Source of the DNA: JAGPCK01 sp964535575
GTDB taxonomy: Bacteria > Bacteroidota > Bacteroidia > UKL13-3
Direction: 5' to 3'
NCBI GenBank assembly: GCA_964535575.1
Contig: CAZHTC010000001.1
Span: 372,001-436,000, forward strand
Length of the DNA: 64,000 nt
Shown here piece by piece: positions 17,594 through 26,606 of the stretch. The notes beneath the pieces were generated by a model. It was given only the letters and a program-made list of their open reading frames with translations. It was not told the origin of the DNA and searched no databases. Positions within the stretch are counted from its first letter, which is position 1. Each line of letters begins with the position of its first letter. The translations under genes were made by a program, and so were the position numbers.

Positions 17594-17818
17594 GTTGGGG
17601 GGGCTGCTGTTTCAACAAGCGCTACTTCCTTAAGTGCAGCCTCCGCATTTGCTGATGAGAGGTATTTTGATACAGCTATAGACGGCATTTTTATGGGATT
17701 TTCATCTGTTGGAAGTGGATTGGCAAATAAGTTAAAAACTACTTATGAGAAGGTTGGGGGAAAGGTATTGCTAGATACATCATTAGATAAACTTAAGGAA
17801 GCTGTTTCAGATGAGTAA
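17594..17818 (+). pseudogene. C-terminal fragment of an unidentified protein, possibly an RHS/polymorphic-toxin tail
   Basis: Starting just after the palindrome, one frame reads VGGAAVSTSATSLSAASA, then FADERYFDTAIDGIFMGFSS, then KLKTTYEKVGGKVLLDTSLD, and ends at the TAA of 17816-17818. There is no start codon in a sensible place, and the upstream frame stops at 17564-17566. The Gly/Ala/Ser-rich opening followed by a compact helical tail is reminiscent of C-termini of RHS-type proteins, and a small membrane protein follows as an immunity gene might. I cannot identify it with confidence. Confidence 0.4.
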
Positions 17819-17842
17819 ATATGAACATAAATTAATTCAGAA

Positions 17843-18088
17843 ATGATAGATATTTATATAGGTATTTTGTGTTTAATATCAGGAATTGGGTTTTTAATAA
17901 ACGCAATTAGAATGGATACAAAGCATGCTGTAGGTCGAGTGGGTCAATTGCAAGGAATAGTCGCTGGAATAATTTTAATAGCTCTTGGAATTACCTTTTT
18001 GCTGGGAATTGTAAATTATGACGAATCAAAGCCCCGAAAGAATAAAACAGAAATTTATATTTTATCAAATTATTTTAATAAATGCTAA
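17843..18088 (+). CDS. Small two-helix membrane protein, unknown function
   Basis: 81 residues with two hydrophobic helices (about 2-22 and 36-58: DIYIGILCLISGIGFLINAI and GIVAGIILIALGITFLLGIV), a short polar loop, and a basic/polar tail. It follows the toxin-like gene fragment by 24 bases and ends two bases before the frameshifted lipocalin-like gene. It could be an orphan immunity protein, but this rests only on size and position. Codon usage is visibly more AT-rich than in neighbouring core genes. Confidence 0.5.
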   Translation: MIDIYIGILCLISGIGFLINAIRMDTKHAVGRVGQLQGIVAGIILIALGITFLLGIVNYDESKPRKNKTEIYILSNYFNKC

Positions 18089-18090
18089 AT

Positions 18091-18497
18091 ATGAGAATAA
18101 AGAACGTTCTATTTTTAATTTTGTCACTTAGTGTTTCACAAATCGTTTTTTCGCAAAGCAGCCCAATCTTAAAAGACAGTTTGATTTGCCGCACGTGGAG
18201 GTTGGAAAAATACAAAGAGACAGATGGGAAAGTCTACAATGCACCGTTATCTGCAAAAAATGAATACTTAAAGTACAATTGCGATGGCACTTTTGAAAGT
18301 ATCGAGATGGGTATTACAATACTTGGGAAATGGTTTTTAATGATTCAACACGTGTTATTACAACAATACAATCAATGAATAAAAATTATCCTCCCAAAGT
18401 AGAATGCGAAATTTTATCTTTAAATGCGAATGAGCTTGTTTTATCGGGCAAAGATGCTGAAGGGAAATTGATAATATTATATATGAAAAGCCAATAG
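18091..18497 (+). pseudogene. Lipocalin-like secreted protein interrupted by a -1 frameshift
   Basis: A signal peptide (MRIKNVLFLILSLSVSQIVFS) is followed by CRTWRLEKYKETDGKVYN, the opening of Bacteroidota lipocalin-like domains (W followed by strands), up to ILGKW at 18333. The frame is then lost in a run of five T (18334-18338) and stops at 18378. In the shifted frame the protein continues smoothly as NDSTRVITTIQSMNKNYPP and LSLNANELVLSGKDAEGKL to a stop at 18495-18497. Adding one T restores a single frame of about 136 residues. It is either a recent pseudogene or a homopolymer sequencing error. Confidence 0.7.
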
Positions 18498-18500
18498 TAA

Positions 18501-18756
18501 TGTTGTGATGTATTAGTTGGAAAATTCATAACTTTGAGTAATCAATTCAACGATGTGTTTACACTAAGCGAGTGGGTAGTGCACGATATTGCACCTGGGC
18601 AATAAATTAAAATAGAAGCTGGTGATTTTCAAATAAATCATTCAATATAAAAGATAGAGCAGGGCAGGATATTCCCAACTTCACTTCTCTCATGCCTTGC
18701 CTCGTTGGGCAGGCATCCAGCCTGATAACAATGAACTAATTATAAAAAACTGAATT
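18501..18756 (+). other. Short intergenic stretch with possible decayed coding sequence
   Basis: One frame is open from 18501 to 18602 and reads NDVFTLSEWVVHDIAPGQ. After an in-frame TAA (18603-18605) it resumes as IKIEAGDFQINHSI to a second stop. This could be a degraded gene or chance. A TAACTTTG at 18529-18536 matches the -7 consensus, with a TTG 23 bases upstream. Nothing else is supported before the DUF4256 gene. Confidence 0.3.
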
Positions 18757-19335
18757 ATGGCAAAAAAAAACAGCAGGGAGTTAGCTCCCGCCACACGCAA
18801 GGAATTACTTGGCATTTTGAAAACCCGCTTTGAAAAAAATATGTCGCGACACAAAGGGGTGGAGTGGGCAAAAGTACAGGCCAGGCTTGAAGCCAATGCA
18901 GAAAAGTTGTGGTCGCTTAACGAAATGGAAAAAACGGGAGGCGAACCGGATGTGGTGGTATTTGGCGGTTCAGTAAAAAAAACTGAAGAATATGTTTTTT
19001 GCGATTGTTCGGCAGAAAGCCCCGCAGGAAGAAGGAGCCTTTGTTACGACCGCGAAGGATTAGAGTCGAGGAAAGAGTTTAAACCGGAAAATACCGCTAT
19101 AGATATGGCCGCAACCATGGGTATTGAACTTTTAACCGAGGAGCAGTACAGGGCATTGCAGCAGCTTGGAAAATTTGATGCAAAAACTTCAAGCTGGTTA
19201 ACCACTCCCGCATCCATACGCAAACTTGGTGGTTCTATTTTTGGTGATTTTCGTTATGGTACCGTATTCGTTTATCACAACGGTGCACAATCGTACTATG
19301 CAGCCCGTGGCTTCAGGGGCTTGCTGCGTGTGTAA
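18757..19335 (+). CDS. DUF4256 domain-containing protein
   Basis: A 192-residue cytosolic protein covering the whole DUF4256 family: an N-terminal helical part (ELLGILKTRFEKNMSRHKGV), the EPDVVVFGGSVKKTEEYVFC strand pair, DCSAESPAGRRSLCYDREGL, and a C-terminal FGDFRYGTVFVYHNGAQSYY. The family is widespread in bacteria and its function is unknown. The conserved Cys, Asp and Glu residues could suggest an enzyme, but none is established. The gene is isolated between the degenerate region and a convergent operon. Confidence 0.88.
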   Translation: MAKKNSRELAPATRKELLGILKTRFEKNMSRHKGVEWAKVQARLEANAEKLWSLNEMEKTGGEPDVVVFGGSVKKTEEYVFCDCSAESPAGRRSLCYDREGLESRKEFKPENTAIDMAATMGIELLTEEQYRALQQLGKFDAKTSSWLTTPASIRKLGGSIFGDFRYGTVFVYHNGAQSYYAARGFRGLLRV

Positions 19336-19385
19336 CGGATCACTCCAAGTGCGCCTACATCAGGTGCTGCAAAGTGCCCGAACGA

Positions 19386-19775
19386 TTACGCCCGCCCGGC
19401 TTTTTCAAAATTCCCTTCAATCATTTCTTTAAGCACATTGGCCATGCGCAGGCACGAGCCTACCCGTTCCATATCCATGCAATACATATCCTTAGTTTGT
19501 GTATTACCCGGATGGCAATGCATCACGGTTAAATCAAGCAGCGAAAAACGTTTGTCTAATTCACCGCATTGCACCTGCAATACGTCCACATCGGGGGCTG
19601 CCGAAATATCTTTTCCGTTTTTTAGTAAGTAGGAAGAAAGTAAATCCGACATGATGCCACGCGTTTGGTGGCATACCGAAAAAGTCATCACGTCTTCTTC
19701 GGGACGATTCAATTCTTCGTTTACAAAATTCAGACGGGCCACAGCCTGCTGAAAAAGTTCTTCTGCCTTATTCAT
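19386..19775 (-). CDS. Small helical protein, HEPN-like, downstream of PFOR
   Basis: A 129-residue all-alpha protein: MNKAEELFQQAVARLNFVNE, FSVCHQTRGIMSDLLSSYLL, and a C-terminal CLRMANVLKEMIEGNFEKAG. The helix pattern resembles HEPN-type domains, but the R-x4-6-H RNase motif is not evident. Several Cys and His (VQCGELDKRF, MHCHPGNTQTKDMYC) might bind metal. Its ATG overlaps the last eight bases of the PFOR gene, so its translation is probably coupled to that enzyme. Function unknown. Confidence 0.65.
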   Translation of the reverse strand: MNKAEELFQQAVARLNFVNEELNRPEEDVMTFSVCHQTRGIMSDLLSSYLLKNGKDISAAPDVDVLQVQCGELDKRFSLLDLTVMHCHPGNTQTKDMYCMDMERVGSCLRMANVLKEMIEGNFEKAGRA

Positions 19776-22700
19776 TTGTTAATGCTTTATTGGTTTGTGG
19801 AAATAAAAATTCATCACGGCTAAGTTCACCGCGGTCTATTTTGTTTATTAATTCTCGCTGGGCCTTATAATCGGCATTTGTGATACCTGCCCTGCTTTGC
19901 ATCATGCGCCAGGCTTTTCTGCGCTCCACACAAAACAGTACCATTTGCCTTGAAACCAGATGGGCCTTCTTTTTCCCATCGGCACGGTGCTCGTAGGTAT
20001 AAGCTCCCCACTCGGGGATAAATGAACGGTGTTCGGGATTTAAAAACCTGCGGTGCACAATATCATCCTGCGTAATCAGTTTAATTAATTCTTCCAGGCG
20101 TGGCTTTCCTTCTGTTTCTTTTTCATCAACTGCTTTGTGGTGCATACGGAAACGCGCTTCGGTAAATGCCCAATGAGCCGGAAGGTAGGTGTAAGGAGTT
20201 TTTGTAACCGGTGCAATAGCCTGATACCAGTCGCCCATATAATTCGGATTGCCTTTTACATTTAATGCTTCGGTAAACGACTCGCCCAATTGCGGATTAA
20301 AAATAAACTCGGGTACCCCGCGGCTGTCGCGTGCATACAATGCCTGCTGCGGACTGGCATAATCCGGTACTCCGTGCTCAGGCTGACAGGTGGTGTACAC
20401 CTGAAAAAAGGCAGTACCCCGGTAACATAACCCATCGAGCAGCGATTTGTACAACGACCCTGAATTGGCTAATGAAACCTGCGCTACAAACGGAGATCCG
20501 TGGCCACCGGTAAATGTTTCGGCAACCCATTTTTTCTCTGTAAGTTTTCCACTGGTGGCAGCACCCGCCTGATTCATATCAAACCCACCTGCCATTACCG
20601 ATGATTCCGAATTTTGTCCACCCGTATTTGAATATACCTGAGTATCGAGCATCATCATTTTTACATTAGGCCTGTTTTGCAATACCACTTTCGATACATT
20701 CTGAAATCCGATATCTCCCATCCCACCGTCTCCGCCTATTACCCATACTTTAGGTAATTCCATAATTTCATCATCGGTCATATAGGTATCGGTAAAATGA
20801 GTAAATCTGAAATAATCATGTTCGCTGAATATTTGAGGAGCTTTGCCAGTGAGCAGATCCGTTAACCGTTCAGGTATTACTGAACGAACAGCATGATCCC
20901 GAATAAAGCTCTCCCCCATGAGCCATCCAATGGTGGCTCCATCCTGAAAAAGGGAATTCATCCATGGATACGGATGCGGATTATTGGGCGGAGTACTTCC
21001 AAAAACGGTATTACACCCCGTGTGTGCGGCCATGGCCATAGCAGCCATTCCATTGGGAGCAACCCCTTCAATGGCCTGCAGGCTTACATGGTTTACGGCT
21101 TCGGTATGCAACACAGTTACTAAAGCTTTAATCAGTTCTTCATCTCCTCCTTTAAAATTTTCACGAATGCGTTTATCTGTTTCTTTGGCATCTTCGGCTC
21201 CCATTCCCATTAAAATATGCAGGATGGTTTTTTTGAACAATTCATAAACCTGCTCATCTTTTTCGCGCAATGCAGCAAGCATTTTTAATCCATCCTTCTC
21301 AAGTAGGGTCGCTTTCTCGTGCAATCGTGCTGCTTTTTTATGAAACACAGGACGCATGAGTGTTTCGGTTAAGGTAGCAACTGAGCGCAGTACCGATTTT
21401 TCGCCACAGCCGGCACAGGCACCATCACCCGATAGCAGTGCATTGTATTTTGATTGCAGCATAAGGTGAAACTTCAGAGCTGCAGCTTTTGAATTTTCAG
21501 GATTTTCCTCATCAAAAATACCGAGGTATTTTTTAGGTGTATCGTGCAGCAAACTAAAAAACTCATAAGCCGATTCCATATCGGCATGATGCTGTTCGGT
21601 TTCTTCAACCATCTTCAGGGCATTGTGACTTCCGCAGGCTTCCACACAAGCGGCACACCCTTTACACAAATCGCGTACGGCAATAGAAAATAATCCGCCA
21701 GAGCCCGGCTGCTTTTTCTCCATACTGCCAAAAATAGCTTTGGTATTGAGGTAAGCCATTGGAACAATTTTAAGAATTGCTCCCAGCTCGCCCAAACTCC
21801 GCTCCGTGATATGCTCATCCTTTAATACACGATAAGCCTGCATCACCAAATCAGCAAACGGTGGAGCTTCTTTTTTATCTTTTGCGTTGGTATTTTCTAG
21901 CATTGCTGCACGAACAGCAGCTTCTATGTCAGTAACCCGGTTTAACAACGCATTGCGGTTGCTTTCGTCTTTAACATAATTCCTAATGGCAGTACTGATT
22001 ACGGTGCGAATATCCTGTGCGGTATTGGGCAAAGCAGTATCGGGGCACACCACCATGCACTCCATACACTGGGTGCAGTTATCGGGGATCCATACGGGTA
22101 TTTGTCTGCGCGAAACATATTTGCTGCTGGTACTTCCGGTGGCCGATGCAACTAAACCTACCGATGAGAGGGCACTGGCCGGCTGATGATAACCTAGTCC
22201 GGCACGGAACTCTTCATCAAAAGTTGACATACGGAACATCGGTGCTTTTTCCGTTTCAGGTTCGTGTACCGGAGTTATCCCGGCCATGCAATGAATCATA
22301 CCACCAATAAAACGCGAGGTGTCGGGGGCATCAATGGCTCCGTAAGGCACTTCAATCACATTATCAAAACCGGCCTGCATCACCTGCATATTGGAGTTAA
22401 CCACTGATTCACCAAAACGACCGAATTTTTTCTCGTACTGCTTGCGAATGGTAGCCTGATATTCTTCAACCGGGATATGAAATGTTTTCAAGAAAGGAGA
22501 TACATGGAAAAACGCTCCCAGAAAAGCATTTCCCTGCATACGTGTTTGCAAATCTTCACGCGGAGTGGCTTTTTTGGCAATTTCAAATCCGTTGAGGATA
22601 TATACTTTTATTTTTTTGTCAATAATCCATTGGCGGCATTTTTTAGGTATGCGCTCCCAAGCTTTTTCGGGAGTATGTTCATTTGATTCCCACACAAAGG

Positions 22701-24426
22701 CTCCTCCGTCTTCTAATCCATCAAGCGGATTGGAGTGTAAAAACACTTTAGGGTCGCAACAGAGTACCGTGTGCACATGATGTAAATCGCAATTTACACG
22801 CACCCGCTCGGGAGCGGCCACCATAAAATAATTAGTAGGTGCACCTTTTTTCTCTGACCCATATTTTGGATTTGCGCTTATATGAATAACCTCTTTAGGC
22901 GTTCCGTCATCTTCAAAAAGTTTATCGCGCTGTGCAATATAATTTGAAAATTCGCCCAGCACTTCACCCAGATTTTTTCCTGTGGTAATCATTCCCCAGC
23001 CGCCTATGGAGTGAAAGCGAACCGCAATGGAGTCATCCGGCAGACACGAAGGATTTTCATCAGATAACACAGCATACGGGTGATCAATTCCGATAAAGAA
23101 AAACCCAGCCCCTTCACCTGCTCTTTTTCCATCTTTGCGGGCAATTCGCCCTTCGGCAAAATCAAGTGCCCCAATTATTCCTTCAGGTCTGAAATCACGC
23201 GAACCCAACCCGTACGACCCTGAAAAAATTTCAGGCTTTTCGGTAAGCGGATTTAATGAGGGTAACCCATCATGAGCGTTGGTGAAAAAGTTTGCTTCAG
23301 CTTTGCTAAGAGCCACTTTGATATCACGTGTTAACGGATTATCTCCTGAAAGCGACTCATCCGTGCGCTCCAACACTATCACACGCTTTTTCCCTTTCAG
23401 TGCTTCTATCACTGCCTTTTCCGGGAACGGACGAATAACATTAATATGTATTACCCCTACTTGTACATTTCGGGTTGCTTTCAGGTAATCAACCACCGCT
23501 TCGATATTTTCGGCAGCCGAGCCTAAAGCTATAAAAACTGTTTCGGCCTGTTCGCAATTATATGAGGAGATCAATCCATAGTTTCTCCCGGTTAATTCGC
23601 CATAATCTTTATATGCCTGCTCAAAAAATGGAAGTATGGTTTCAGAAAAATTATTTCTGCGGGCGGCAACTCCGTTCATGTAATGCTCCTGATTTTGCAC
23701 CGGACCCAATAGCAACGGATTTTTTAAATCAATACCTGCCGGAATGCGTCTGCGTTTTGGTCCGAATAATATCTTTTGCGCTTCGGTAGGCGTATTAATT
23801 TTATCCGATGGATCGCCCAGAAACTCGCGTATCAATGCGGCTTCGGGTTTACGAAAAGTACGTTCAAGGTGAGTTGTCAAAAAACCGTCCTGCGCGTTTA
23901 TTCCGGGATTAAGTGAAAGCTCGGTAACCTTACGCAAAATGATGGCCTGATCGGCTGCCTGCTGAGCATCCTTGGCAAAGGTGACCAACCATCCGGTATC
24001 AAGAGCTGCATACACATCATCATGGCCGCAATGCACATTCAATGCATGTTTGGTAAGGGCGCGTGCTCCAACTTCAATCACCATTGTGCTGAGTTTTCCC
24101 GGGGCGTGATAATATTGCTCCAGCCCGTACACTACCCCCTGGCCTGAGGTAAAGTTCACCGTCCGTTTGCCGGTTACACTCATGGCAATGGCTCCGCCCT
24201 GTGCGGCATGCTCGCCTTCGGTTTCAATTGCCGTAAGCGGTCGTCCAAAGGCATTGAGTTGCCCCTGTGCGTAGGCAGTTTGAAAAAGCTCTCCCATTTC
24301 AGTTGAGGGCGTGATAGGATAAAAAACACCGGCATCGCAAATCAGTTGTTCAGTGCTGCACACCAGCGAATTTCCGTTAGTGGTAACCCGTTTTCCGGGA
24401 TACTTAATCTTATTTTGACTACTCAT
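19768..24426 (-). CDS. nifJ: Pyruvate:ferredoxin/flavodoxin oxidoreductase, enlarged single-chain form
   Basis: A 1552-residue single-chain enzyme; the usual PFOR is about 1170-1230. It would oxidise pyruvate to acetyl-CoA and reduce ferredoxin or flavodoxin. The order is the alpha domain (VFYPITPSTEMGE near residue 31), the gamma domain (FHSIGGWGMITTGKNLGE), ferredoxin-type 4Fe-4S motifs CTQCMECMVVCP (about 782) and CKGCAACVEAC (about 920), then the thiamine-diphosphate part with CAGCGE (about 998), GGDGGMGDIGF (about 1229) and a later Cys in VYTTCQPEHG. Extra length lies between the two 4Fe-4S motifs, after CAGCGE (coiled-coil-like), and at the C-terminus. The related 2-oxoacid:acceptor oxidoreductases vary in substrate, so pyruvate is probable, not proven. 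Confidence 0.9.
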   Translation of the reverse strand: MSSQNKIKYPGKRVTTNGNSLVCSTEQLICDAGVFYPITPSTEMGELFQTAYAQGQLNAFGRPLTAIETEGEHAAQGGAIAMSVTGKRTVNFTSGQGVVYGLEQYYHAPGKLSTMVIEVGARALTKHALNVHCGHDDVYAALDTGWLVTFAKDAQQAADQAIILRKVTELSLNPGINAQDGFLTTHLERTFRKPEAALIREFLGDPSDKINTPTEAQKILFGPKRRRIPAGIDLKNPLLLGPVQNQEHYMNGVAARRNNFSETILPFFEQAYKDYGELTGRNYGLISSYNCEQAETVFIALGSAAENIEAVVDYLKATRNVQVGVIHINVIRPFPEKAVIEALKGKKRVIVLERTDESLSGDNPLTRDIKVALSKAEANFFTNAHDGLPSLNPLTEKPEIFSGSYGLGSRDFRPEGIIGALDFAEGRIARKDGKRAGEGAGFFFIGIDHPYAVLSDENPSCLPDDSIAVRFHSIGGWGMITTGKNLGEVLGEFSNYIAQRDKLFEDDGTPKEVIHISANPKYGSEKKGAPTNYFMVAAPERVRVNCDLHHVHTVLCCDPKVFLHSNPLDGLEDGGAFVWESNEHTPEKAWERIPKKCRQWIIDKKIKVYILNGFEIAKKATPREDLQTRMQGNAFLGAFFHVSPFLKTFHIPVEEYQATIRKQYEKKFGRFGESVVNSNMQVMQAGFDNVIEVPYGAIDAPDTSRFIGGMIHCMAGITPVHEPETEKAPMFRMSTFDEEFRAGLGYHQPASALSSVGLVASATGSTSSKYVSRRQIPVWIPDNCTQCMECMVVCPDTALPNTAQDIRTVISTAIRNYVKDESNRNALLNRVTDIEAAVRAAMLENTNAKDKKEAPPFADLVMQAYRVLKDEHITERSLGELGAILKIVPMAYLNTKAIFGSMEKKQPGSGGLFSIAVRDLCKGCAACVEACGSHNALKMVEETEQHHADMESAYEFFSLLHDTPKKYLGIFDEENPENSKAAALKFHLMLQSKYNALLSGDGACAGCGEKSVLRSVATLTETLMRPVFHKKAARLHEKATLLEKDGLKMLAALREKDEQVYELFKKTILHILMGMGAEDAKETDKRIRENFKGGDEELIKALVTVLHTEAVNHVSLQAIEGVAPNGMAAMAMAAHTGCNTVFGSTPPNNPHPYPWMNSLFQDGATIGWLMGESFIRDHAVRSVIPERLTDLLTGKAPQIFSEHDYFRFTHFTDTYMTDDEIMELPKVWVIGGDGGMGDIGFQNVSKVVLQNRPNVKMMMLDTQVYSNTGGQNSESSVMAGGFDMNQAGAATSGKLTEKKWVAETFTGGHGSPFVAQVSLANSGSLYKSLLDGLCYRGTAFFQVYTTCQPEHGVPDYASPQQALYARDSRGVPEFIFNPQLGESFTEALNVKGNPNYMGDWYQAIAPVTKTPYTYLPAHWAFTEARFRMHHKAVDEKETEGKPRLEELIKLITQDDIVHRRFLNPEHRSFIPEWGAYTYEHRADGKKKAHLVSRQMVLFCVERRKAWRMMQSRAGITNADYKAQRELINKIDRGELSRDEFLFPQTNKALTNE

Positions 24427-24642
24427 AATCCAATACCTTCTTTATTTTTTCAGAGCCGCAACAAAAGAACATAAGGTGACTTCGGTACGCTCTGATTTTG
24501 GAAGTATAAAATTACTGCCGTGCCCAAAGGGGTAATATGACAATTGTCAGGACTGGATATGATTTTTGTTTGGGAGAAGGTCTTTCGGGAATGGGTTGAT
24601 AATGCTTACGCATTCTTCACAGGCAACCTACAGCTCTATGAG

Positions 24643-25434
24643 TCACAGATAACTCATTTGCACCATGTCACCCACTTGTATTATTCCTGGTTGCCGTACT
24701 AAGGCATTTTGACCGAAAAGAATTTTATTATTTTGCTGCCGGTAAGTACTCAGGGTATGGAGCGGTTCTTTTCCTTTTTCTGCCGTAACCTGATTGGTGG
24801 TAGTAACCGTACACCGGGCACAGGGTTTACTTATTTCAAAAACGGTATTGCCAATGTGAATTTGCCTGCATTCATCTTCTTGGTGCGGCAGTCCGCCTGT
24901 AAAAACAATATTCGGTCTGAATCGGTTTACGGGAAGTTTCTCCTGTAGTTTGCTGTTTAATAAATTCAACGACTCCTGTCCCAGCACCAGTACCGGAAAT
25001 GCATCAGCAAAAGCGGTTTGTTCATTTTGTTTGGCATAATTGGCATCAACCATGCGCTTAGTTTGCGCAGCGTGTCTTACCAAAAAGCAGGAAATACCTA
25101 CACGCTCACTAAACCATCTGTTTATTGCGTCAGGAGCCTGCAAAGCAGTTACCTGATCATCCCACACCTGTACCTGCACTTCGTTCCCCGTAAATAAAAA
25201 AGGAACAAACATCTTTTCACCTTTGTAGGTTATAAGGACTCCTTCCGGTTGCAATTCGGTGCTGAAAAGACATAACAGGGGTATTTCGCGTTGGGTTAAA
25301 AAACGCCCGTCTGCATCGGTGAGCATCATGAGGCGATCGTGCTCAAAACCGAGCTCAGTAACCTTTGCCTGTGTCAAAGATATGCCGCCCAGTGACTTTA
25401 CCGGATATACAAACAACGAAGAGACCTGTAACAT
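24643..25434 (-). CDS. MOSC domain-containing protein (YcbX/MOCOS C-terminal-like)
   Basis: About 263 residues from the ATG at 25434. The open frame extends to 25509, but that would overlap the divergent kinase gene. It has the MOSC N-terminal barrel (FVYPVKSLGGISLTQAKV, then GFEHDRLMMLTDADGRFLTQ) and a C-terminal MOSC domain with VNRFRPNIVFTGG and the PCARC cysteine typical of molybdenum-cofactor sulfur-carrier sites. Family members transfer sulfur to the cofactor or reduce N-hydroxylated compounds. No molybdoenzyme is in the window, so the precise reaction is open. Confidence 0.87.
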   Translation of the reverse strand: MLQVSSLFVYPVKSLGGISLTQAKVTELGFEHDRLMMLTDADGRFLTQREIPLLCLFSTELQPEGVLITYKGEKMFVPFLFTGNEVQVQVWDDQVTALQAPDAINRWFSERVGISCFLVRHAAQTKRMVDANYAKQNEQTAFADAFPVLVLGQESLNLLNSKLQEKLPVNRFRPNIVFTGGLPHQEDECRQIHIGNTVFEISKPCARCTVTTTNQVTAEKGKEPLHTLSTYRQQNNKILFGQNALVRQPGIIQVGDMVQMSYL

Positions 25435-25456
25435 CTGGAACCTGTTTTCTGAAATA

Positions 25457-25488
25457 TTTGTAAACTGTAGTACCTTGCGACAAATTTG
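25457..25488 (+). promoter_or_regulatory. Promoter of the two-component system
   Basis: TTTG (25457-25460), 20 bases, then CAAATTTG (25481-25488), a 7/8 match to TAnnTTTG. The kinase GTG start is 11 bases downstream. It lies in the short divergent region shared with the MOSC gene. Confidence 0.5.
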
Positions 25489-25499
25489 CAGAAAAAACA

Positions 25500-26606
25500 G
25501 TGAAACCACGTATTCTATTTTTTATTGTTGCCGCCTATGTGCTGGCTGCCTTCAGCTGGCTCACTTATTCTTCCATAATGAACAGCCGAAAAATGTTCAA
25601 ATATGAAAAAGATATGTTGTGGCTTACAACCTACACCGTTAATCAGGATATTCAGAAACAAATGGCTGCCGGTGAAATTACCGACAGCGCTTCTTTTGCT
25701 CAATACATGCTGCACAAACATCCGATGTACGAAGCGGGTTATACCGATGAAGCCACTTCCATTGAGGAATATGCTGTATTTCCGAAACCGGGAGCCGTGG
25801 CTTTTATTGAGGAAAGACAGCACCGTAAGGAACTGATGTACCTCTCGGAAGGAATTGTGTTTGTTCTGCTGCTGCTGTGGGGGTTGATATGGATTTACCG
25901 AAGTTTTCAGCAAAAAATGGAACTCAATAGCCAGCAACATAATTTTTTATTGTCCATTACACATGAGTTAAAAACTCCGCTGGCATCGGTAAAGTTATAC
26001 TTGCAAACACTGCAAAAACATACACTTGAAAAAGCAAAAACCGAAGAAATTATCCGCAACTCCCTGAAAGAAACCGACCGGCTAAATGATTTGATTGAAA
26101 ATGTACTGGTAGCAGCCCAGATTGAAGGTAAAAAATATCATTACCAGTTTGATCAACTTAACCTCTCAGAAATGCTGGGCGAAATATGCGATAAATTTGC
26201 CCATGTCTACAACGGAAAAGCTTCGTTAATCAAAACCATTGAACCGGGAGTGCTTGTACAGGCCGATCGTTTTGTTCTTTCCATTGCCATTAGCAACCTG
26301 ATAGAAAATGCATTTAAGTATGCCAATAAAAACCAATGTGAAGTAAAGGTAAAACTTAGCACCGAATTGGGCAGGGCTGTGCTGCAGGTAGAAGACAACG
26401 GACAGGGAATTGCACAGGGGGAACAACAAAAAATATTTGATAAATTTTATCGTGTTGGCAGCGAAAGTACCCGCAAAACCAAAGGCACCGGTTTGGGATT
26501 GTACATTGTAAAACAGGTGCTCGACAATCATCAAGCACAGATTACCGTTAAAAGTGCCGAAGGCAAAGGAAGTATTTTCACCATAAAATTCAGCAACCAT
26601 GGCTAA
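25500..26606 (+). CDS. Membrane sensor histidine kinase
   Basis: A 368-residue kinase starting at GTG 25500. Two membrane helices (about 5-27 and 117-134) enclose a periplasmic sensor domain of about 85 residues with no recognised fold. The HisKA domain has the phosphoacceptor His155 in SITHELKTPLASVK. The ATPase domain has the N-box NLIENAFKYA, G1 DNGQG (299-303) and GTGLGL (329-334). There is no HAMP or PAS domain. The response-regulator gene overlaps its last eight bases. The heme-type locus that follows is the obvious candidate target. Confidence 0.92.
   Translation: MKPRILFFIVAAYVLAAFSWLTYSSIMNSRKMFKYEKDMLWLTTYTVNQDIQKQMAAGEITDSASFAQYMLHKHPMYEAGYTDEATSIEEYAVFPKPGAVAFIEERQHRKELMYLSEGIVFVLLLLWGLIWIYRSFQQKMELNSQQHNFLLSITHELKTPLASVKLYLQTLQKHTLEKAKTEEIIRNSLKETDRLNDLIENVLVAAQIEGKKYHYQFDQLNLSEMLGEICDKFAHVYNGKASLIKTIEPGVLVQADRFVLSIAISNLIENAFKYANKNQCEVKVKLSTELGRAVLQVEDNGQGIAQGEQQKIFDKFYRVGSESTRKTKGTGLGLYIVKQVLDNHQAQITVKSAEGKGSIFTIKFSNHG

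Noticed and set aside
17485..17688. 67-residue minus-strand frame in the repeat region
   Set aside because: It spans the perfect palindrome and is antisense to the better-supported gene fragment on the plus strand.
17202..18756. CRISPR array or prophage in the degenerate region
   Set aside because: There are only two related hairpins without regularly spaced direct repeats and spacers, and no cas, integrase or structural phage gene.
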